Source: Anaerolineae bacterium (GTDB taxonomy: Bacteria > Chloroflexota > Anaerolineae > 4572-78 > NAK82). Taken from it: 7,972 nucleotides of DNA. This document shows, one piece after another, positions 1-5,000 of this stretch. Below the pieces are notes generated by a model. It worked only from the letters and a program-made list of their open reading frames with translations. It was not told where the DNA came from and made no database searches. Each line of letters opens with the position of its first letter. Within the stretch, counting starts at the first letter, position 1. Where the stretch lies: assembly GCA_030598425.1 (NCBI GenBank), contig JAUVPY010000100.1:1-7972 (forward strand), written 5' to 3'. The position numbers and the translations under genes were made by a program.

Positions 1-1339
1 CCGGGCCGCCGCCCAACAATGGATTGTAGAAGTCGTAATAATATGGATGATGAGGCAGCACCACCACTGCCTGAACCAGAAGCAAGGCCCCCAAACCCAC
101 TCCAGCCAACCGGCGTGTTGGCCAATCGGCCAACCAGCGCCGGGCAATCAACTGCCCAAGCCACACCAAACCAACGGCCGCTATCACGTCAAGCACAGGA
201 AAGATAGGTAACAGGTATCGTGTCCGCTTGTGCGATCCTAGCGACATGCCTGCTACATAGAGCAAGACAAAGATCAGCAACATCAGCACTTCGGCTCGCT
301 GGGACCAGACGGGAGAGTCTTCCTGACGCCTCTTGGCTAGCCAAATCAGCGCGCCGACCAGGCCAATCAGGGTCAACGGTGTCATGCGCCACAAGAATAC
401 GACCACATAGAACAGAACCCCCGGGTCACGCCCCACCACCGTCCTTCCTAGAAAGTAAAGCTCCTGGTACTCCGGGTCCGTGGCGTGTGTAGAAGCGTAA
501 TCGGTTATCAGACTAAGTGCGACCCTCGGATCTGTCCACATGGCAGGCCAGATCAGCACGAAGATCAATATCGCGATAAACAACCAAAACAGTCCAGTGA
601 CCACCGTCCGGCGCAACGACTGTCCCCAACCACCGCTCCGTCCGTGCCAGAGCCAATAGCCAGCAATGGCCAGCCCGGCAGAGCCAACGAGCAACAAGTT
701 CTGACTCTTGGTTGAAAGCGCCAGCCCGCCCAGAATGCCCGACAACGCCAGCCAGCGCCATCTTCGCTCGTGGAAATAGAGCATCAGGGTCATTACCGAC
801 AGCGCCACGAGCTCCGCCGACAGTGCCTCGACGCGGGCTACCCTGGACTCACTCAATAGGAAAGGATTCAGAGCCAGCAAAATACCTGCCACCAGCCCAA
901 CGGTGTTGCCAAATAGCCGTCGCACCAGCAGATATAACCAGACAACCAACGCACCGTTCACAAGGCCCAGCAACAATCGGCGCTCGCCCAGAAATGCCTG
1001 ACGATTCCACTCGTGGAATACTTGATAAACCCCGGCATCGCCAATCCATCCACCCTGAGCCAGGGCGCGTCGCAGCATTTCTAATCCCAAATTAACGAAC
1101 TGCACCCAGAAGAAGGGCAGGCCTGGATAGGCCGTGATGGCCGTGCCCGCCCAATCGCGCGCCAGCACCGCGCGGGTGAATTGCTCGGTCCACTCCCACA
1201 AATGTTCCTCGTCGATGATGCGGAAAACGCCCAGATCCACCACGCGCGGAATGACAGCCAGCACAATGATGAACAGAGTCATCCATCGTTGGCTTGAGAA
1301 TATCTCCTTTGTAAACCGACGCCGCGTATCAGGTGTCAT
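1..1339 (-). CDS. GT39/PMT-type membrane glycosyltransferase, C-terminus beyond left edge
   Basis: Reading the minus strand from ATG 1339 gives 446 codons without a stop to the window edge, so this is the N-terminal part of a longer protein. It should transfer a sugar from a polyprenyl-phosphate carrier on the outer face of the membrane. Seen: basic N-terminus (RRR at 6-8), first helix about 19-33, then the acidic GT-C motif RIIDEE (D43, E44), about ten further hydrophobic segments, a SRVARVE motif (R166, E171) matching the second conserved GT39 motif, STKSQN near 209-214, KRTRYLLP (371-378) before a late helix, and YNPLLGG at 438-444. The second motif carries Glu where the other two GT39 proteins here have Asp. 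In-frame TAA at 1348-1346 lies three codons upstream and overlaps an AAAGGG Shine-Dalgarno-like stretch, which fixes the start. It is a clear paralogue of the gene at 4988-7945, whose YNPLLGG motif is followed by a large soluble tail, so a tail beyond position 1 is inferred. Acceptor and sugar are unknown. Confidence 0.88.
   Translation of the reverse strand, partial: MTPDTRRRFTKEIFSSQRWMTLFIIVLAVIPRVVDLGVFRIIDEEHLWEWTEQFTRAVLARDWAGTAITAYPGLPFFWVQFVNLGLEMLRRALAQGGWIGDAGVYQVFHEWNRQAFLGERRLLLGLVNGALVVWLYLLVRRLFGNTVGLVAGILLALNPFLLSESRVARVEALSAELVALSVMTLMLYFHERRWRWLALSGILGGLALSTKSQNLLLVGSAGLAIAGYWLWHGRSGGWGQSLRRTVVTGLFWLFIAILIFVLIWPAMWTDPRVALSLITDYASTHATDPEYQELYFLGRTVVGRDPGVLFYVVVFLWRMTPLTLIGLVGALIWLAKRRQEDSPVWSQRAEVLMLLIFVLLYVAGMSLGSHKRTRYLLPIFPVLDVIAAVGLVWLGQLIARRWLADWPTRRLAGVGLGALLLVQAVVVLPHHPYYYDFYNPLLGGGP
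12..46. repeat. Copy 1 of a paralogous nucleotide repeat (pairs with 6615-6649)
   Basis: 29 of 35 bases match 6615-6649, including an exact 15-bp run CAATGGATTGTAGAA (17-31 and 6620-6634). Both copies encode PYYxxFYNPLLG at the end of the membrane domain of the two paralogous glycosyltransferases. The mismatches sit mainly in the two variable codons, and synonymous positions are largely shared. Confidence 0.7.
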
Positions 1340-1374
1340 AACCCTTTACAACTTCTTAGACATATCAGTGGTTT

Positions 1375-1394
1375 TTGCCCCAACCATCGGGCAA
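1375..1394. repeat. 20-bp dyad TTGCCC-N8-GGGCAA, possible operator
   Basis: Perfect 6-bp inverted repeat arms (1375-1380 and 1389-1394) around an 8-bp centre. It covers the candidate -35 box and part of the spacer of the rightward promoter, a position where a dimeric repressor could act. On neither strand is the hairpin followed by a T-run, so it does not look like an intrinsic terminator. Six-base arms can arise by chance, and the role is inference. Confidence 0.35.
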
Positions 1395-1403
1395 TGTTAA
1401 AAT
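1375..1403 (+). promoter_or_regulatory. Candidate sigma70-type promoter for the 1477-3036 gene
   Basis: A -35-like TTGCCC (1375-1380), a 17-bp spacer and a -10-like TAAAAT (1398-1403, five of six consensus bases) preceded by TG one base upstream (1395-1396), giving an extended -10 form. Transcription would begin near 1410 and leave a leader of about 67 nt. An alternative rightward pair, TTAAAA (1397-1402) and TATTCT (1420-1425) with a 17-bp spacer, is also possible. Prediction by eye only. Confidence 0.45.
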
Positions 1404-1420
1404 CATCATCAATGGACCCT

Positions 1421-1426
1421 ATTCTA
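1421..1426 (-). promoter_or_regulatory. Weak candidate -10 box for the leftward gene
   Basis: The minus strand reads TAGAAT here, matching five of six bases of TATAAT. The sequence 17-18 bp upstream (TTCCGC or TTTCCG, about 1444-1450) is a poor -35. Transcription would begin near 1414 and leave about 75 nt before ATG 1339. This is the best leftward box I see in the intergenic region, but support is slim. Confidence 0.25.
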
Positions 1427-1444
1427 CAAGACACAATTAAGTTG

Positions 1445-1476
1445 CGGAAAGACCAGACGACGGTTTCGGAAAGACC
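1445..1476 (+). repeat. 10-bp direct repeat CGGAAAGACC, second copy is the RBS region
   Basis: CGGAAAGACC occurs at 1445-1454 and again at 1467-1476, a 22-bp repeat distance (about two helical turns). The second copy directly abuts ATG 1477, and its GGAAAG serves as the Shine-Dalgarno-like element with a 3-nt spacer. The first copy could be a regulator half-site or a relic of a small duplication. Confidence 0.5.
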
Positions 1477-3036
1477 ATGACCTTGAAAATTCGAACATCT
1501 ACCATCGTGCGCCGCCCGACTATACTGATCCTGGCGATTGTCTTGGTCGGATTGATATGGCTCCGCACGTTCCAACCTCTGCTGCTCCCTATGTTCCATG
1601 ACGAAGGGCTGCACATCTCGCGGGCTCAGCGTGCACTGAATGAACACACATTACTTATGGGCACCGAAGGCGGCAAGTACCTTCAGGTATGGCTGTTGGC
1701 CCTGATCTTGCCGTTCGCCAGCGATCCATTACTAGGCGCTCGCATCCTGTCAGCGGCCATTGGACTGCTGGCCGGTGTCGGTTGTTACTTGTTAGCGCGC
1801 CACCTGTATGAACGCGACGATGTTGCGCTCGTAGCCACGATTTTCTGTGCCACTACCCCATACATCCTCTTTTTCGACCGGATGGGGTTGGCCGACGGCT
1901 TGCTGAGCGCTCTGGCGATCTGGAGCCTGCTGCTCAGCCTTTTCACTGTACGCCGCACACGCTGGTGGTCAACCCTTGCCCTAGGACTGTGTCTGGGTCT
2001 GGCCACTGCCACCAAGTTAAACGGAATTCTTTTTTCGGCCTTCCCTATACTAGTGGTCTGGCTCTGGCGGGACGAGTGCCCTTTACGCCGTACACTTCCT
2101 AGGTTGTTGGTCGCCTGGCTGCTGGCACTTCCCTGGCTGATACCGTCGCTGCTCGACTTCACGCCGCAATACAAGTCTACCATCGCCCGGTCGTGGGTAG
2201 ACTCAGCGGAGGAAGGAATCCCGCACCTGAATCGACTGGGCCAAAACCTCAGCACCATCGCCACTACGTTGTGGACCTACCTTACGCTGCCCTACCTACT
2301 GCTTGCCCTGGCTGAAGTAATTCGCAGCCTGTGGCGGCGGGATAAATCCAGTTGGCTGCTGGCACTTGCAGCGCTCGTCACTTTGACTTTTTTCTTCTTG
2401 ACGGCAGGCGTAGATAAGTTTTACCCACGCTATATACTGCCCGCCTTCCCTTTCCTATTGATTATGGCTGCGCGCAGCCTGGTTGGCCTGGCCGATTGGC
2501 TCTGGGAGCGTGCATCAAAGACAATACCACTACTCCGCCAAGGATTGCTGGTCGGACTGGTGCTGCTGATTAGCCTGCCAGCCTTGCGTTTCGATTATCT
2601 GCTCCTCACCAACCCTTCCAAGGTCTCGTGGCTTCCCATCGACCGCTGGCAATATGTGGACGGCTGGCCGGCTGGCTACGCGGTGGTAGACGCAACGTCC
2701 TACTTGCGCCACCAGGCCGACGAACTAGGTGTCATCATAGTTGTTAAACGAGCCACTAGTAAGACACGCACCGGTGCGTGGGTCCACTACCTCGACCAGT
2801 CCAACATCATCTTTGATGCCATCAACTTCAGACATTCCAATCCACAAGAACTCATTCAGGCACTTCACAACGCGCCAGCCCCCGTCTTTGTAGCTCTTGA
2901 CCGCCCCTTCGAAGATCCCTACGCCGCTGATTTCACCGACGGGCCTTACGCACCCTACAGCACATTGATTGCAACCTTCCCACGCCCCGGCGGCGCCAGT
3001 CGCATTGAGGTCTATCGAGTCCAGCCCAACCCCTAG
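1477..3036 (+). CDS. GT39/PMT-type membrane glycosyltransferase, 519 aa
   Basis: Predicted polytopic GT-C glycosyltransferase that would use a polyprenyl-phosphate sugar donor at the outer membrane face. Seen: first helix about 14-31, then the acidic motif FHDEG (D42, E43) at the start of the first outer loop, the canonical second motif FFDRMGLAD (R135, D140), ATKLNG (178-183), about ten further hydrophobic segments, DKFYPRYILPAFP (313-325) before a late helix, and a C-terminal non-membrane tail (about 375-519) opening with DRWQYVDGWPAGY, a motif I associate with bacterial GT39 proteins. The length is normal for the family. ATG 1477 is the only start after the in-frame TAA at 1438-1440 and has GGAAAG just upstream. 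The gene runs opposite to its neighbours, shares a divergent promoter region with the left gene and ends 2 bp from the stop of the next one. It is more distant from the other two GT39 genes than they are from each other. Substrate cannot be assigned. Confidence 0.93.
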   Translation: MTLKIRTSTIVRRPTILILAIVLVGLIWLRTFQPLLLPMFHDEGLHISRAQRALNEHTLLMGTEGGKYLQVWLLALILPFASDPLLGARILSAAIGLLAGVGCYLLARHLYERDDVALVATIFCATTPYILFFDRMGLADGLLSALAIWSLLLSLFTVRRTRWWSTLALGLCLGLATATKLNGILFSAFPILVVWLWRDECPLRRTLPRLLVAWLLALPWLIPSLLDFTPQYKSTIARSWVDSAEEGIPHLNRLGQNLSTIATTLWTYLTLPYLLLALAEVIRSLWRRDKSSWLLALAALVTLTFFFLTAGVDKFYPRYILPAFPFLLIMAARSLVGLADWLWERASKTIPLLRQGLLVGLVLLISLPALRFDYLLLTNPSKVSWLPIDRWQYVDGWPAGYAVVDATSYLRHQADELGVIIVVKRATSKTRTGAWVHYLDQSNIIFDAINFRHSNPQELIQALHNAPAPVFVALDRPFEDPYAADFTDGPYAPYSTLIATFPRPGGASRIEVYRVQPNP

Positions 3037-3038
3037 CG

Positions 3039-4991
3039 TCACTCTTCGCCTGGCCAGGCGTAGACAACGTACACCTGATTGCGATAGACTTCCGGCCAGG
3101 GCAGATCTTGTGGCTGCTGTCCTACCACGTAGTCAAACGGGTAAAGCTGGTGCAAGGCATCCAAGCCTTCCACCGAGAAGCTGGCAAGTTCCGTCTCCTT
3201 GTTGGGATCCACGACCCCCGCCGCCGCCATCGCCTGCATACGCTGGTCCCATTCCATGGCATAAGTTCGGCTGAACATGGCCGAGGCTCCATCTTTTTCC
3301 TCAACGATGGGCGAGCGCCTGGAGAAGACGCGAAAGCCTTTTTCGTCGGGATCGGTGGCGAAGCGAGCCGCCGGGGCTGTGTGCGCCTCGGTCCACATTT
3401 GTACGTCCCGCCAAGCTCGAAACGTGGATGACATCCAAGTATCACTCACCGGAAGCTGCAGCCGTTCACCGAGATATTCCGGCCAATTACGCTGACGCCA
3501 CTCGCCAGCTATGGTAAACAGCGCCACCAAGGCCAAGGCACTGCCTACGCCTACCATCACCCATTTGGCCAAAGCACCGTTTCGCTTACGGCGTAGACCT
3601 TTAACCGCCAGGGCCAAGCCAAAAACCAGTATCGCTGGCCACAACGCTTTCTCTGGCAAACGCCACCGATCGGAAAACGCCAAGAGCCGACTGTCTACCA
3701 CTGACCAGGTGTCCAGCAGCGCAGGAAGCACCAAACCCAAGCCCGCCACGGCCAGCACGGCCTCGGATCCCCTACTCATCCGGGCCCCGCTACGATATTC
3801 CAGGGCCCAGGCCAACAGAAGCGCAGCCAGTAGCACGGCGAACACCGGTTGCCATTCGGCGTCGGCGCGGTCGAAATACAGGGCCACTCCCAGCAGAGAC
3901 GCCGCCAGGGTACCGCCCCATCCCCACCGCTCGAAGAGCACAAATACCAAATCGGCTCCGAAGATAATTGCCAAAACGATGATCAGCCGCCAACTGCGCG
4001 CCAATTGCAATTGAGCCAGGGGGGCCAGCCCTAGCCAATCTGCCCCCAGCGCCACGGCCAGCGTCGATCCCAGCACCACCACCAGCACAGCTAAGCACAA
4101 ATGCGTGGTGCGCGGTTCCCGAGGACGGCTCACCCAGCCAATAATCCCCAGAAGCAGATAGAGCCCAAGCGAGATCCAATCTACGATCTTCCACGACTCG
4201 AGGAAAACGTAGGGTGTGCGCCGCCATAGCACCGCGCGCCAGGCTGGATCCAGCCACAGTGCCTCACTTCCGCCAGTACCCCAGACCAACACCCCCAGCG
4301 TTCCCAACAACAGGGCTCCAGGGCCGATCAGTGACCTCAGTGGTAAAAGCCCTTTCAGAGCCCACCAGGCTAACAGCAAGAGCGCGACCAGCCAAGTGTG
4401 CAGACCAGACAGCGGATGCAACAGCAGATGAAGGGAGGCAAGACCCGCCGCCCACCAAGGCCGCCGTTCCCAGAGGGCTACCAGAGTCAACAAGCCCAAA
4501 GGCAGTGCGAACGTGCGCGGATTAAAGTAGTTGTCATACGTTCGGACAAAGGTGCCCCCAATGCTGATAGGCAAGATGAAGAGAACCATCGCCAGGTAAG
4601 CCGCTCGTCGCGAAGTCAACCGCTTTGCCAGGAAGTAAAAGCAGAGCAAAATCAAGGCCTGAGCCAACACGTAGCCCAGCAGCATCGTCCACTCCATCCC
4701 CAAGAGGCGTACCGGCCAGACAAGGGCATCTTCAAAGAGTGAAATGCCAGCCTGCGCTTGGTCAAAGAAATAATCGCCAGGGTATAGAGCAGGCTCCATC
4801 TTGCGGCGCAAGAAGGGAATGTAAAGTATCTGGTCATCGTTCACATATTTGTAGCGGTGTGCCACCAATGCAAAGGGAGTCAGCACCAACGCAGCAACAA
4901 TCGGCAGGCCCCAGCTACGCCAACGTGTAGGACCGGCGGTCAAGGAAGCCTCAGAGGTCGTTGGTTGGCGCTCAAGATAAGCCTCGGTCAT
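3039..4991 (-). CDS. Polytopic membrane protein with DUF6798-like C-terminal domain, 650 aa
   Basis: A large integral-membrane protein of unproven function. Seen: cytoplasmic N-terminus of about 26 residues, first helix about 28-44, then KYVNDDQILYIPF (D52, D53), placed like the catalytic acidic motif of GT-C enzymes, YPGDYFF (70-76), an outer loop DNYFNPRTFALP (153-164), about a dozen hydrophobic segments, a last helix about 476-495 and a soluble tail 497-650. The tail carries WRDVQMW, then GFRVFSRR (552-559), EKDG and MEWDQRM, a pattern I associate with the DUF6798 family. NDDQ followed by alternating helices and loops suggests a GT-C-like transferase or a partner of one, which is inference. 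Start ATG 4991 has a strong GGAGGGG (5000-4994) and overlaps the upstream gene's stop as ATGA, so it should be translated by coupling with the 985-residue glycosyltransferase. Its 3' end lies 2 bp from the stop of the convergent gene. Confidence 0.9.
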   Translation of the reverse strand: MTEAYLERQPTTSEASLTAGPTRWRSWGLPIVAALVLTPFALVAHRYKYVNDDQILYIPFLRRKMEPALYPGDYFFDQAQAGISLFEDALVWPVRLLGMEWTMLLGYVLAQALILLCFYFLAKRLTSRRAAYLAMVLFILPISIGGTFVRTYDNYFNPRTFALPLGLLTLVALWERRPWWAAGLASLHLLLHPLSGLHTWLVALLLLAWWALKGLLPLRSLIGPGALLLGTLGVLVWGTGGSEALWLDPAWRAVLWRRTPYVFLESWKIVDWISLGLYLLLGIIGWVSRPREPRTTHLCLAVLVVVLGSTLAVALGADWLGLAPLAQLQLARSWRLIIVLAIIFGADLVFVLFERWGWGGTLAASLLGVALYFDRADAEWQPVFAVLLAALLLAWALEYRSGARMSRGSEAVLAVAGLGLVLPALLDTWSVVDSRLLAFSDRWRLPEKALWPAILVFGLALAVKGLRRKRNGALAKWVMVGVGSALALVALFTIAGEWRQRNWPEYLGERLQLPVSDTWMSSTFRAWRDVQMWTEAHTAPAARFATDPDEKGFRVFSRRSPIVEEKDGASAMFSRTYAMEWDQRMQAMAAAGVVDPNKETELASFSVEGLDALHQLYPFDYVVGQQPQDLPWPEVYRNQVYVVYAWPGEE

Positions 4992-5000
4992 TGCCCCTCC
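4988..5000 (-). promoter_or_regulatory. ATGA stop/start overlap with strong Shine-Dalgarno
   Basis: On the minus strand the upstream gene ends in TGA (4990-4988) inside the ATG (4991-4989) of the next gene. GGAGGGG at 5000-4994 lies in the last codons of the upstream gene. This is the classic layout of translational coupling and reinitiation, and supports co-expression of the two membrane proteins in fixed proportion. Confidence 0.85.

Larger units (their letters stand above)
1340..1476. promoter_or_regulatory. Divergent intergenic control region
   Basis: These 137 bp separate two start codons facing away from each other and are more AT-rich than the flanking genes. They must hold the promoters of both glycosyltransferase genes. 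Visible inside are a candidate rightward promoter (1375-1403), a weaker leftward -10 (1421-1426), a dyad TTGCCC-N8-GGGCAA (1375-1394) and a 10-bp direct repeat ending at the rightward start codon. No RNA gene or credible small coding gene was seen. Confidence 0.7.

Noticed and set aside
712..1095. A 127-codon open frame on the plus strand
   Set aside because: It is antisense to the conserved membrane domain of the left-edge gene and its Pro/Arg/Ala-rich translation shows no family features.
1346..1363. Five-codon minus-strand mini-frame (MSKKL) just before the left-edge gene, possible leader peptide
   Set aside because: It has no attenuator-like structure and no clear ribosome-binding site; such tiny frames occur by chance. 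Its stop does fix the upstream limit of the real gene.
1377..1394. GC hairpin with a nearby T-run read as an intrinsic terminator
   Set aside because: The T-run precedes the hairpin on the plus strand and becomes an A-run after it on the minus strand, so the order is wrong for termination; also no gene ends here.
3047..3060. Perfect 14-bp palindrome CGCCTGGCCAGGCG near the convergent gene ends, considered as a bidirectional terminator
   Set aside because: It lies inside the last codons of the minus-strand gene, has almost no loop and no T-run on either strand.
4002..4013. Tandem CAATTG CAATTG
   Set aside because: It encodes an ordinary AQLQL stretch in the 650-residue protein; the repetition follows from two Gln-Leu codon pairs.
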